The translations under genes and the position numbers were made by a program. Shown here in pieces: positions 7,207-17,415 of a stretch of DNA of 64,000 bases. Under the pieces are notes generated by a model that did not search any database, was not told where the DNA came from, and saw only the letters and a program-made list of their open reading frames with translations. Positions within the stretch are counted from its first letter, which is position 1; each line of letters opens with the position of its first letter. Location: NCBI GenBank assembly GCA_963804055.1, contig CAWDOU010000005.1, positions 186,001-250,000 on the forward strand. Direction: 5' to 3'. The stretch is from Bog-473 sp963804055 (GTDB lineage Bacteria; Actinomycetota; Acidimicrobiia; Acidimicrobiales; RAAP-2).

Positions 7207-8035
7207 CGCCCAGCCCGGCGGGCCCGTGGTACGTCTCGGCCTCGCCGGGGAAGTTCCCGCTGCGCACGTCGTCGGCGAAGGCGGCGATGGCTTCGGTGGC
7301 GATGCGGCCCACGTCGGCGTACTGACGCACGAACTTGGGCGGGGTGTCCTTGCCCAGGCCCAGCAGGTCGTGGAACACCAGGACCTGGCCGTCGCAGGAG
7401 GGCCCGGCCCCGATGCCGATCGTCGGGACGTCGAGCTGCTCGGTCACGGCGGCGCCCAGCACGTCGGGCACCCCCTCCAGCACGAAGCCGAAGCAGCCGG
7501 CCGCGGCCAGGGCCTTGGCGGCATCGAGCAGAGCGCTCGCCGCGTCGACACTCTTGCCCTGCACCCGGTACCCCATGGACAGGACCGACTGCGGCGTCAG
7601 GCCGAGGTGCCCCATCACCGGGATCTCGGCGCGGATGATCGCCTCCACCACGGGCAGGCGTGCCCGGCCGCCCTCGAGCTTGACGGCCTGGGCCCCGGCC
7701 CGGATCAGCGTGGCGGCGTTGCGCACGGCCTCTTCGGGGGACAGGTGGTAGCTCATCCAGGGCATGTCGCCCAGGATGAGACAGTGCGGCACGGCACGGG
7801 CCACGGCCGCCGTGTGATGGGCCATCACGTCGATGTCGACGTGCAGCGTGTCGGCATGGCCGAGCACGTTGTTGGCCACCGAGTCCCCCACGAGAATGAT
7901 GTCGGCGCCGGCCTCGGAGACGATGCGGGCGCCCGGCTCGTCGTAGGCCGTGACCATGACGATCGGCGCATCGCCGTTGCGCCGCTTGCGCGACCGCAGC
8001 GACGGGACGGTGACGGGCGTGGAGCGATCGCTCAC
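7193..8035 (-). CDS. panB: 3-methyl-2-oxobutanoate hydroxymethyltransferase (ketopantoate hydroxymethyltransferase)
   Basis: 280 residues from GTG 8035, which overlaps the DUF5318 stop in a GTGA junction; a longer frame upstream is just the DUF5318 gene read out of frame. It is the first step of pantothenate synthesis: transfer of a hydroxymethyl group from methylene-tetrahydrofolate to 2-ketoisovalerate. Visible family motifs: PIVMVTAYDEPGARI, ADIILVGDSVANNVLGH, AGAQAVKLEGG, IPVMGHLGLTPQSV, VPTIGIGAGPSCDGQVLV with the metal and substrate ligands, and QVLVFHDLLGL. No other pan gene is nearby. Confidence 0.95.
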   Translation of the reverse strand: MSDRSTPVTVPSLRSRKRRNGDAPIVMVTAYDEPGARIVSEAGADIILVGDSVANNVLGHADTLHVDIDVMAHHTAAVARAVPHCLILGDMPWMSYHLSPEEAVRNAATLIRAGAQAVKLEGGRARLPVVEAIIRAEIPVMGHLGLTPQSVLSMGYRVQGKSVDAASALLDAAKALAAAGCFGFVLEGVPDVLGAAVTEQLDVPTIGIGAGPSCDGQVLVFHDLLGLGKDTPPKFVRQYADVGRIATEAIAAFADDVRSGNFPGEAETYHGPAGLGDALS

Positions 8036-8430
8036 GTCGCCGGTGCCGCCTTCTTCTGGCGCGGGGTACGGCCGCCGGCCGGGTACTTCCGCATCAGGTG
8101 GTGCCAGGCGCACGCCGGGCACACCTCGACCTCGTAACAGAGGACCGGCTCGGGCCGGCGGCACAGCGCCTTGAGCTCGGCGGCGGTGCCGGGGCAGCGG
8201 CCACCGGGTGGCAGCTTGGCGCCGAAGACGAACGTCACCGTCACGAGGCGCCCGTCGTCACAGATGGGACAGACCTCCTTGGTGGCCCGGCCCACGTTGC
8301 GGGCCGCCCGGAGCAGCTCGGGGTGGGCGTCGCAGACGTCGGTCTTGAGGAGCTTGCCCCGGTCCACCTCCCGCACCACGCCGTTGCGGATGATCCTGTA
8401 CTCGACCTGGGCCGTGACGTCAGGGCTCAC
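8032..8430 (-). CDS. DUF5318 family protein
   Basis: 132 residues from GTG 8430. Earlier in-frame starts as far up as 8589 exist, but the added residues look non-coding. The sequence matches the actinobacterial DUF5318 family as I recall it: VEYRIIRNGVVREV, the segment VCDAHPELLRAARNVGRAT, a CPIC pair, FVFGAKLP, then VCPACAWHHLMRKY at the end. The two CxxC pairs suggest a zinc site. Function is unknown. In mycobacteria a member sits between the PadR/ino1 genes and the rpsF operon, exactly the neighbourhood seen here. Confidence 0.85.
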   Translation of the reverse strand: MSPDVTAQVEYRIIRNGVVREVDRGKLLKTDVCDAHPELLRAARNVGRATKEVCPICDDGRLVTVTFVFGAKLPPGGRCPGTAAELKALCRRPEPVLCYEVEVCPACAWHHLMRKYPAGGRTPRQKKAAPAT

Positions 8431-8567
8431 GGCACGAGATGGTGACCTCGGCTCCGAGGTGACGGACACGGCCGCCAGGCTACCCCCCTGGCCGGGAATC
8501 CGGGCACCAATTGTGAGCCAAATCAGGCACGGACGCGACCGTTGTGTGACGCGAAACGTCCTGTCGC

Positions 8568-8584
8568 TATATCGGTCCGATATA
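8568..8584. promoter_or_regulatory. 17-bp palindrome, probable PadR operator
   Basis: TATATCGGTCCGATATA is a perfect palindrome about a central T/A. It ends 11 bp before the padR ATG, where the promoter -10 or transcription start would be. PadR proteins usually bind such AT-flanked palindromes and repress their own gene. It also lies between padR and the divergent DUF5318 gene. Confidence 0.65.
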
Positions 8585-8594
8585 CTCATCCGTC

Positions 8595-9218
8595 ATGTTG
8601 GACATGGCCATCCTCGGCCTCCTCGAAGAGCGGGACCTGCACGGGTACGAGATACGGCGCCAATTGCGTGAGCACCTGGGACTTCTGGCCAATGTCTCGT
8701 TCGGTTCCATCTACCCGGCGCTCACCCGCCTGGAGAAGTCGGGGGCCGTGGTCGCCACGGAGGGGGCGGGGCCCGAGAGCACGGCGGCGGCCGCCGTCGT
8801 ACCACCCACCGGATCACTGAGCGGCGAGCGGGCGGTCCTGCGGGCCCGCCGGCACTCCCCCGCCCGCGCCCGGCGGGGCCGCAAGGTCTACCGCATCACC
8901 GACACCGGGCGGGCGCTCTTCGCCGAGCTCCTGGCCGGCAGCGGCGCCACCGACGACGCCCGCAGCTTCGGGCTGCGCCTGGCCTTCGCCCGCCATCTGG
9001 CGCCCCAGGCCCGGCTCGCCCTCCTGGAGCACCGGCGCGCCCTGCTGGTGCAGCGCCTCGCCGAGGCCGAGGCGGCCCGCGCCGACCTCGACGTCTACGC
9101 CCGCTCGGTCGTGCAGCACACCGCCGACGGCGTGGCCCGTGACATCACCTGGCTCGACACCCTCATCGCGTCCGAACGCGCCGCCCTCGCCACCGCCGGT
9201 ACGGAGCCGGTGGCCTGA
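8595..9218 (+). CDS. PadR-family transcriptional regulator
   Basis: 207 residues. The N-terminal winged helix is MLDMAILGLLEERDLHGYEI through FGSIYPALTRLEKSGAV (residues 1-56). The wing is then interrupted by about 40 low-complexity residues (Ala/Pro/Arg rich) before RKVYRITDTGRALFAELLAG resumes the domain. The C-terminal half is helical (about 125-207), as in the longer PadR members that dimerise through a C-terminal helical domain. A perfect palindrome lies directly upstream. The neighbour ino1 starts 32 bp downstream and may be co-transcribed, as in mycobacteria. Confidence 0.88.
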   Translation: MLDMAILGLLEERDLHGYEIRRQLREHLGLLANVSFGSIYPALTRLEKSGAVVATEGAGPESTAAAAVVPPTGSLSGERAVLRARRHSPARARRGRKVYRITDTGRALFAELLAGSGATDDARSFGLRLAFARHLAPQARLALLEHRRALLVQRLAEAEAARADLDVYARSVVQHTADGVARDITWLDTLIASERAALATAGTEPVA

Positions 9219-9250
9219 CTGAAACCAGCCGCACCGAAACCGAAGGAGAC

Positions 9251-10357
<1,107 letters not shown>

Positions 10358-10543
10358 CCACCTCCGCCCGCACGCAGAGAGGCCTTCCGATCCCGGCGCC
10401 GGCCGCGCGGCGTCCGCCATGCGGACCCTGCCGAGCCGAGCCGACTACCGTTGCCCGGACGAGGTCAACAGTCCTCTTGGTGACCTGGCCGCTCGTCCCC
10501 TGACGACCATGCGCCCCCGCTGCTGTCTCTTCGAGTCCGAGCG

Positions 10544-11518
10544 TTGACCCAACAGCCTCGAGCCACCTCTGCACCCCCGCCCGGCGATCCGATCACGGTG
10601 GCCCTGGCCCTTGACGCCAACTACCTGCCCTGGGCCGCCACGGTGGTGCGCTCCTGCCTCCTGGCCGACCCGGCGCAGGTGCTCCGCGTCCACATCCTCC
10701 ACGACGGCAGCATCCTCCCGGACGACCGGTCCCGCCTGGCATCGATGGTCGGGGAAGGCCCTTCGACGGTCGAATTCTCGGGTGTGGACCCCGGCCGCCT
10801 CTCCGCGCTTCCGGCCAACGCGGACTTCGGGACCATCGTGTGGCTACGCCTGCTGTTGCCCGAGTTGCTCCCCGAGACGTCCCGGGTGCTGTACCTGGAC
10901 TCGGACATCTTCGTGGCCGCACCCCTGCGTCCGCTGTGGGAGACACCGATGGGGGAGGCGCCCCTGGCGGCGGTCGCCAACGTGGTCGAGCCCGCGGTCC
11001 GCGACCACATCGCCTCTCTGGGAGTCGACTATCCAGGCGGCTACTTCAACAGCGGCGTCCTCCTGCTCGACCTGGACCGCATGCGGGCGGAGGGTGCGAC
11101 CGACACCCTGTTCCGGTTCGCCCGGGAGCGGCGGGAGCCGCTGCGCTGGCAGGACCAGGACGCGCTGAACGCGGTGTTCGCGCGACGCTGGCTGCCCCTG
11201 CACCCGCGCTGGAACGCCCAGAACAGTTTCTGGGTCTGGCGCGACTGGTCCCTCGAGGTGTTCGACCCGGCCGCGCTCGCGGAGGCGACGACCGATCCGG
11301 GCATCCGCCACTTCGAGGGCCCGAACGCGGCCAAGCCCTGGCACTACCTCTGCACCGCCCCGGGCCACCGCGAGTTCCAGGCCGCCTTGGCCGCGACGCC
11401 CTGGGCGGGCACGCCGCTGATCGACCGCACGGCGGCGACCCGGATGATCCGGGCGTTGCCCGGGACCGTGCGGAGGCCTGCCTACCAGGGCCTTCTCGCC
11501 TGGCGGGCCCGCCGTTAG
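10544..11518 (+). CDS. Glycosyltransferase family 8
   Basis: 324 residues from a TTG; the start is uncertain, and the domain itself begins at ITVALALDANYLPWAATVVRS (about residue 17). The sugar-nucleotide and metal-binding DxD is in VLYLDSDIFV (about 115-124). Later GT8 landmarks are GGYFNSGVLLLDLDRMR, QDQDALNAVF and RHFEGPNAAKPW. GT8 enzymes are retaining galactosyl- or glucosyltransferases of cell-surface glycans or glycogenin-like primers; donor and acceptor cannot be read from sequence. It follows ino1 after 186 bp in which I see no other feature. Confidence 0.85.
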   Translation: MTQQPRATSAPPPGDPITVALALDANYLPWAATVVRSCLLADPAQVLRVHILHDGSILPDDRSRLASMVGEGPSTVEFSGVDPGRLSALPANADFGTIVWLRLLLPELLPETSRVLYLDSDIFVAAPLRPLWETPMGEAPLAAVANVVEPAVRDHIASLGVDYPGGYFNSGVLLLDLDRMRAEGATDTLFRFARERREPLRWQDQDALNAVFARRWLPLHPRWNAQNSFWVWRDWSLEVFDPAALAEATTDPGIRHFEGPNAAKPWHYLCTAPGHREFQAALAATPWAGTPLIDRTAATRMIRALPGTVRRPAYQGLLAWRARR

Positions 11519-11537
11519 GGCGATCCGCCCGGGATGC

Positions 11538-12023
11538 TCAGACGAGGATGCGCTCGTCGGGGGCCCGCACCCCGACCACGGCCAACGTGCGTCCCATGCC
11601 GAGGAACATGCCGCAGCAGATGGTGAGGTCCGCCAGCTCCTCCTCGGAGAAGGCGTCGTGCAGGCGCCCCCACAGCTCGTCGTCCATGGCGAGGTGGTCG
11701 ATGGCGAAGCGCTCGGCGAACTCCGCCGCCAGCCGCTCCCGCGTGCTCAGCCCGGTGGCGGCACGCCAGTCGGTCACCTCGGCGTAGAAGGGCTCCCCCG
11801 CGCCGGCGGCATCGCCGTCGCGGGCCCGGGTGTCGCGGCACACCGCGGAGTCGTTGATCAGCGCGATCGTCCAGCGCGCCGCCTCGCGCTCGCGCACGGG
11901 CAGCTGCGAGTTGCCGTAGACCGCCGCCGACAGCGCGCCCATCCCCGCCGCCATGTCGGCGCGCAGCAGCGCCCAGTCGATGTGCTCACCCATGCCGCTC
12001 TGTGGTGCCGCAATCCTCGTCAT
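11538..12023 (-). CDS. Carboxymuconolactone decarboxylase (AhpD-like) family protein
   Basis: 161 residues, all-helical. The segment REREAARWTIALINDSAVCR (about 44-63) corresponds to the family helix that carries the CxxC of AhpD; only the second cysteine is kept here (DSAVC), so a peroxidase-reductase activity is doubtful. A second helix DLTICCGMFLGMGR near the C-terminus also fits the fold. It starts 12 bp from the end of cca and may be in one operon with it. Substrate unknown. Confidence 0.7.
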   Translation of the reverse strand: MTRIAAPQSGMGEHIDWALLRADMAAGMGALSAAVYGNSQLPVREREAARWTIALINDSAVCRDTRARDGDAAGAGEPFYAEVTDWRAATGLSTRERLAAEFAERFAIDHLAMDDELWGRLHDAFSEEELADLTICCGMFLGMGRTLAVVGVRAPDERILV

Positions 12024-12034
12024 GCCCCGAAACG

Positions 12035-13430
12035 CTACTGCTGCTCGGCCCACCAGGCCCGGAGGCGGGCGGTCGCCTCCTCCTCGCCGAGCGGCCCCTC
12101 GTCGAGGCGCAGCTCCATCAGGAAGTCCAGCGCCTGGCCCACGGCCCGGCCCGGCCCGATGCCCAGCAGCTCCATGATCTGGTTCCCGTCGAGGTCGGGG
12201 CGCAGCGCCTTGAGCTCCTCCTCCTCGCCCAGCTCGGCGATGCGGGCCTCGAGCTCGTCCATGCGCCGGGCCAGCGCCCTGGCCTTGGCCGCGTTGCGGG
12301 TCGTGCAGTCGCAGCGGGTCAACTCGTTCAACAGGTCGAGATGCGGGCCGGCGTCGCGCACGTAGCGGCGCACCGCCTTGTCGGTCCAGCCCAACCGGTA
12401 GGTGTGGAAGCGCAGGTGCAGCTCGACCAGGCGCACCACCGTGTCCACGTCGGCGGCCGAATAGCGCAAAGCCTCCATGCGGGTGCGCGTCATGCGCGCC
12501 CCGACGACCTCGTGGTGGTGGAAGCTCACGCCGCCGTCGGTGATGGCACGCGTCCGCGGCTTGCCGACGTCGTGGAACAGGGCGGCCAGGCGCAGGAGCC
12601 GGTCCGGCGACGTCTTGTCGACGACGGCGAGCGTGTGCGCCAGCACGTCCTTGTGCCGGTGGATCGGATCCTGCTCGAGCGCGAGACCAGGCAGCTCGGG
12701 CAGGAACTCGGCGGCCAGACCGGTGCGCACCACGAACCACAGCGCCACCGACGGCACGTCGACCATGACGATCTTGTCGAGCTCGTCGCGGATGCGCTCG
12801 GCGGACACGATGGACAGACGGCCGTGCAGGCGCTCCACCGCCTTCGTCAGCGCCGGGTCGGGCTCGAGCGAGAAGCGGGCGGCGAAGCGGGCGGCGCGGC
12901 AGCATGCGGAGCGGGTCGTCGAGGAACGAGATCTCCGGGTCGAGCGGTGTGCGCAGGCGCCCCGCCGCCAGGTCCCCCAGCCCGTCGAAGGGGTCGACCA
13001 GTTCCATGTCGGGCAGCCGGAGCGCCAGGGCGTTGATCGTGAAGTCCCGGCGCGACAGGTCGACGGCGAGGTCCTGGCCGAAGGTGACGTCGGGCTTGCG
13101 CGACTCGGGCGCGTAGACCTCGGCGCGGTAGGTGGTGATCTCGTAGACCTGGGTCCCCTTGCGGCAGCCGATGGTGCCGTAGCGCGCGCCCTGCGTCCAG
13201 ATGTCGTCGGCCCAGCCCTGTACCAGGCGCTCCGTCTCCGCCGGCAGGGCGTCGGTCGTGAGGTCGAGGTCGTGGGGGGCCGCCGTCCCGGTGGAACCGG
13301 GGAACAGGGCGTCGCGCACGGAGCCGCCCACCAGGGCGAGGGACTTCCCGGCCGCGGCGAAGCGGCGCGCCACCTCCTCGGTGGCGTCGACGTAGGGGCG
13401 GAACCGCTCGGGAACCGACGTGGACTGCAC
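12035..13430 (-). CDS. cca: CCA tRNA nucleotidyltransferase with HD domain, split by a +1 frameshift
   Basis: The gene starts at GTG 13430. The first part reads LVGGSVRDALFPG, the catalytic HDLDLTTDA carboxylates, then RRDFTINALAL and DDPLRML. At about 12895-12900 the frame steps by one base: the coding strand has an extra C after ATGCTG. The next frame continues with ARFAARFSLEPDPALTK, the HD motif FHDVGKPRT and a complete C-terminal region to TGA 12035. With one base removed it is a normal protein of about 464 residues that adds or repairs the CCA end of tRNA. Since the enzyme is essential or nearly so in most bacteria, a sequencing error is more likely than a pseudogene. In mycobacteria the homologue also lies near murJ. 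Confidence 0.88.
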
Positions 13431-13464
13431 CCGCCCACGGTAGTGCGCCCTCTAGCCTTCCCCT

Positions 13465-15507
13465 GTGTCGACGCGCCGGGCCAGGACCGCCCTCTGCACG
13501 CTCGCGGTGGTCATTGCAGCCCTGGTCAACACCATCGGAGCCCTTTCGGCCGCTCCCGCTGCCGGCGGAGCGGTCCGGGCGCGCGCGGGCGGGGCACCCC
13601 TCGTCCTCGTGGACCAGACCCCGTGGGTGACGGCGGCCGCGCCCTGGTTCAACCTGTCGCTCGGCGTGTCCACGAGCGAGGGGGCCGCCAGCGGCCTCTC
13701 GGTCAGCCTGACCTTCTACGGGCGCATCGACGACGCCTCCGATCTGGAGCAGGCGATCTCGGGCACGCCCTCGTCCTCCCCCATCCTCCGCATGCCCGGT
13801 GTCCCGGTCACGCAGACGGCGAGTGGCCTCAGCGCAGCCGCCTGTGTGACGGTGCTCCCGAACTCGAGCGCAACCCCGCCGTCGACGGGCGCCGGCATCT
13901 GCGCCGCGGGCACGAGGACGCTCACCCTCGGCTGCACGCCCCTGACGGGACGCTGCGGCGACGTGTATCCCGTGTCCGTGGCGCTGCTGCGGCAGGGCTC
14001 TTCGTCGCCGGTTTCCCGCTTCACCACCTTCTTGACCTACGAGGAGCCGAGCGCCGTCTCGGAGAGCGGGGGGGCGCTGAGGGTCGGCCTCGTCATGCCC
14101 GTCAACGCGAGCAGCGCGCCGACCATGGCCGAGGAGCTGACCGATCACCACGAAGTGGCAGCCACGCTGGCGGTGAGCCCGCTGGCGGTCGGCGCAATCG
14201 AGACCGCGCACCCGCGCGACGGCGCGCGCGTGGTGGAGCAGCTGGCCGGACTCACCGGCGACCAGCTCCTCAGCCAGCCCTATGTGCCCATCAACGTGGC
14301 CGCCCTCTCCGAAGCCGGCATCTCCAGCGAAATCGGCGCACAGATGAGCCGGGGCGCCGAGGTGCTGCGCAGCGCCGGCCTCAAGCCCGACGGCGGGCCC
14401 TGGGTGGACACGGCCTCCACCTTCTCCCAGGGAGATGCCGGGAACCTGGCCTCCGGGCTGCAGGTGGCGGGTGCCGACCAGGTCGTGATCAGCGACAACG
14501 ACCTCGCGGCGGACGGCCAGAGCCCCTACACCTTCGCCCAGCCCTTCACCCTGGACCTCGGGCACGGCTCCACGGTGACGGCGTTGGCAGCCGACTCCTC
14601 CCTCAGCTCCCGCTTCACCGCCACCCCCGCCAACCCCGTCCTCGGCGCCGAGCAGCTCCTCGCCGGGCTCTCGTTCGTCCACTTCGAGGACCCCTACCTG
14701 ACCGCACCGCGGGGTGTCGTGGTCAGCCCCCCGGCGTCGTGGCGGCCCTCCGCCGCCTTCATGAACGCGCTGCTCGGCGGCATCTCGGGCAACCCGGCGC
14801 TCAGCCCCGTGACGCTCACCCAGCTGCTCCAGCAGGTCCAGGCCGGCGCGAACCACCAGCCGGCGGTGCGCCAGCTGCAGGCCGGGCCGGCCGACCATGG
14901 CATCACGAGCAACGCGGCCGACCGCATCGCCGTCGACCGCCAGCAGCTGTCCTCGTTCACCCTGGCGGTGGACGGGCATCCCGCCGACCTCACGACCCTC
15001 GGCGACACGCTCTTGACCACCGAGGCGCGGGGGCTCAGCGCAGCGCGCCGCGCCAGCGCCCTCAACGCGTATGCCCGGTCCTTCGAGGGCACCACGGGGC
15101 AGGTCACCCTGGCGACGGAGCGCACCGTGACGTTCACCTCGCAGCGGGCGGCCATCCCCGTCACCGTCCTGTCCTCCGCGCCCTACCCCGTGACGGTCGT
15201 CGTGACGCTGACCAGTGACAAATTCACCTTCCCCGACGGAAACTCGCAGCGGCTGACGCTCGTCCACCCGACCACGTCGGTCCGGGTGACCGCACAGGCC
15301 CGGACCTCGGGTGACCGCCTGCCCATCGACGTCACGCTCCACACGCCCGACGGCCAGGTCCTCATCGCCCAGACCGTGCTCACGGTGCACTCGACCGAGA
15401 TCTCCTTCGTGGGGGTCGCCCTCACCGTCCTCGCCGGGGCCGTCCTCCTCGCCTGGTGGGTGCGCACCTGGCGCCGGTCGCGCCGGGCCCGCCCGCGGGC
15501 GCACTGA
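13465..15507 (+). CDS. DUF6049 family secreted, membrane-anchored protein
   Basis: 680 residues from GTG 13465. It has an N-terminal signal peptide (RRARTALCTLAVVIAALVNT), a large extracytoplasmic region (about 45-630), and a C-terminal membrane helix (EISFVGVALTVLAGAVLLAWW) followed by a basic tail. Late segments VTFTSQRAAIPVTVLSSAPY and FPDGNSQRLTLVHPTTSV look like immunoglobulin-like strands. A protein of this kind lies directly before murJ in mycobacteria (Rv3909-Rv3910 as I recall), and murJ follows here after 2 bp. The role is unknown; context suggests cell-envelope work. Confidence 0.8.
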   Translation: MSTRRARTALCTLAVVIAALVNTIGALSAAPAAGGAVRARAGGAPLVLVDQTPWVTAAAPWFNLSLGVSTSEGAASGLSVSLTFYGRIDDASDLEQAISGTPSSSPILRMPGVPVTQTASGLSAAACVTVLPNSSATPPSTGAGICAAGTRTLTLGCTPLTGRCGDVYPVSVALLRQGSSSPVSRFTTFLTYEEPSAVSESGGALRVGLVMPVNASSAPTMAEELTDHHEVAATLAVSPLAVGAIETAHPRDGARVVEQLAGLTGDQLLSQPYVPINVAALSEAGISSEIGAQMSRGAEVLRSAGLKPDGGPWVDTASTFSQGDAGNLASGLQVAGADQVVISDNDLAADGQSPYTFAQPFTLDLGHGSTVTALAADSSLSSRFTATPANPVLGAEQLLAGLSFVHFEDPYLTAPRGVVVSPPASWRPSAAFMNALLGGISGNPALSPVTLTQLLQQVQAGANHQPAVRQLQAGPADHGITSNAADRIAVDRQQLSSFTLAVDGHPADLTTLGDTLLTTEARGLSAARRASALNAYARSFEGTTGQVTLATERTVTFTSQRAAIPVTVLSSAPYPVTVVVTLTSDKFTFPDGNSQRLTLVHPTTSVRVTAQARTSGDRLPIDVTLHTPDGQVLIAQTVLTVHSTEISFVGVALTVLAGAVLLAWWVRTWRRSRRARPRAH

Positions 15508-15509
15508 CG

Positions 15510-17354
15510 GTGGCCGCCGCCCGCCGGGCCCGCCCACTTCCCCTCCGGACCTCCGCCGCCTACGTGGCGGTCGGGACCGGCGTCTCGCGCGTCACCGGGC
15601 TCCTCCGCTTCGTCGCCCTGGCCTGGGCCCTCGGGCAGACGACCCTGGCCGACTCGTACAACCTGGCCAACACCACGCCCAACATGCTCTACGACGTCGT
15701 GCTGGGCGGCGTCCTGTCCGCCACCTTCATTCCCGTCTTCGTCGACCGCCTGTCCAACAAGACCGAGCGCGAGGCCTTCGACTCCATTTCTGCGGTGCTC
15801 ACGGTGTCGGTCGTGGTCCTGCTGGCCACGACGGTGGCCGCCCTGGTGGCGGCGCCGTTCATCGTCGACGCGCTCACGGTGCTCGACACCCATTCGGGGC
15901 CCCACCAGATCCATCGCGTGCTGCTCGAGCGCGATGTCGCCACCGGGTTCCTGCGCTGGTTCGTGATCCAGATCGCGGCCTACGGGCTCTTCGCTCTGGC
16001 GGCCGCGCTGCTCAACACGCGCCGTCGCTTCGTCGCCGTCGCCTGGGCGCCGATCGTCAACAACTTCGTCTGCATCGGCATCCTGGTGTGGTTCGGGTTG
16101 TGGACGAGTCGCGGCGCGTCGCTCGCCAGCGTCGAGCAGCACCACACCCAGCTGCTCCTCCTCGGGCTGGGGACCTCGCTCGGCGTGGTGCTGCAGGGTG
16201 TGGCGCTGATCCCGAGCCTGCGCCGGGCCGACCTCGGGCTCCTGCGCTGGCACTGGAACCCGCGCGACGAGGCGCTGCGGGCCGTGACCCGCCTGGGCGG
16301 CTGGACCTTCGGCTTCGTGCTGGCCAACCAGATCGCCCTGTTCGTCGTCACCATCCTGGCCGGCAGCGTGGCGGGCCCGGACCCGGTGTCGTCCTACACC
16401 TATGCCTACGCCTTCTTCCAGCTCCCGTACGGCATCGTGGCGGTGACGGTGATGTCGGTCGTGACTCCGGACCTGGCCGAGCGCTGGTCGACCGGCCAGC
16501 AGAGCGCTTTCCTGCACCGCATGACGGGCGGCCTGCGCGCCGTCCTGGCGCTGATCATCCCCTCCGCCGTCGGGATCCTGCTCCTGGCCCGTCCCTCGGT
16601 CGCGCTGCTGCTCGGGAACGGGCACAGCACGCCGGCCCAGACGGCGACCACCGGCGCCGCTCTGGCCATGTTCGCCCTCGGGCTCCCGGGCTTCTGCACC
16701 TACCTCTATCTCGTGCGCGTGCTCCAGTCGATGCAGCGCACCAAGGTCGCCTTCTACCTCTACCTGGTGGAGAACGCGCTGAACGTCGTCCTGGCCCTCG
16801 TGCTGGTCCACCCGCTCGGCGTGCGCGGCCTCGCGCTGTCGCTGTCCATCGCCTACACCGTGGCGGCCTTGCTGGCGCTCGCCGTGTTCCACCAGTGGTT
16901 CGGGCGGTTGGCCGACCGCGCGTCGTGGACGCCCCTCTTCCGCGTGCTCATCGCCTGCGTGCCGATGGGCGTCGTCGTGCTTGTCGTGTCGAACCTCTCG
17001 GCCTCGACGAGCATCGCCGGCCTCGTGGCCCGTGTCGTCGGCTCCGTCGTGGCGGGCGGCCTCACGTTCGCCGCCGTGGTGATCTGGCTCGGCCGGCGCC
17101 ACGACGCACGCCGGCCTCCCCCGTCGCGCCCCGGCGGGCCCGACGCGCCTGGCCGGCGCGTCCTGCCCGTCCGGCCCGTCCCTCCGGGCCCGACGCGCGC
17201 CGCCGTCCGCCCGGTCGATGCCGCAGAGACCGTCCGCCCGGTCGAGCCGGCCCTCCCTCCGGGCGCCACGCGACGCGTGGCATCCTCGCTTCATCCGCCG
17301 GCGCCGGGCCCGGCCACCGAGACGCTGCACCGGCTGCGACCGGGCTCCGAGTAG
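15510..17354 (+). CDS. murJ: Lipid II flippase MurJ (MviN family)
   Basis: 614 residues from GTG 15510, two bases after the DUF6049 stop; an alternative GTG 15456 would overlap that gene. About 14 hydrophobic segments span residues 20-530. Family landmarks: VTGLLRFVALAWALG near the start, DSYNLANTTPNMLYDVVLGG, SATFIPVFV, and the central AFFQLPYGIVAVTVMSVVTP. MurJ moves lipid II across the membrane for peptidoglycan synthesis. The C-terminal tail of about 90 residues is rich in Pro, Arg and Val and probably cytosolic; mycobacterial MurJ also has a long C-terminal extension, but no pseudokinase is visible here. Confidence 0.93.
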   Translation: MAAARRARPLPLRTSAAYVAVGTGVSRVTGLLRFVALAWALGQTTLADSYNLANTTPNMLYDVVLGGVLSATFIPVFVDRLSNKTEREAFDSISAVLTVSVVVLLATTVAALVAAPFIVDALTVLDTHSGPHQIHRVLLERDVATGFLRWFVIQIAAYGLFALAAALLNTRRRFVAVAWAPIVNNFVCIGILVWFGLWTSRGASLASVEQHHTQLLLLGLGTSLGVVLQGVALIPSLRRADLGLLRWHWNPRDEALRAVTRLGGWTFGFVLANQIALFVVTILAGSVAGPDPVSSYTYAYAFFQLPYGIVAVTVMSVVTPDLAERWSTGQQSAFLHRMTGGLRAVLALIIPSAVGILLLARPSVALLLGNGHSTPAQTATTGAALAMFALGLPGFCTYLYLVRVLQSMQRTKVAFYLYLVENALNVVLALVLVHPLGVRGLALSLSIAYTVAALLALAVFHQWFGRLADRASWTPLFRVLIACVPMGVVVLVVSNLSASTSIAGLVARVVGSVVAGGLTFAAVVIWLGRRHDARRPPPSRPGGPDAPGRRVLPVRPVPPGPTRAAVRPVDAAETVRPVEPALPPGATRRVASSLHPPAPGPATETLHRLRPGSE

Positions 17355-17415
17355 TCGCCGGCCGTCCCCCGCTGCGGGCCCTGCCTGCCGCTGCCCCACC
17401 GTGGCAGACTCGTGC

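Noticed and set aside
12895..12900. Programmed frameshift in cca
   Set aside because: No slippery heptamer or stimulatory hairpin was seen; single-base error is simpler.
12477..15218. Long plus-strand open frame (over 900 codons) across cca and DUF6049
   Set aside because: It crosses two real genes in other frames, is composed mostly of Arg, Gly, Ala and Pro, and shows no domain.
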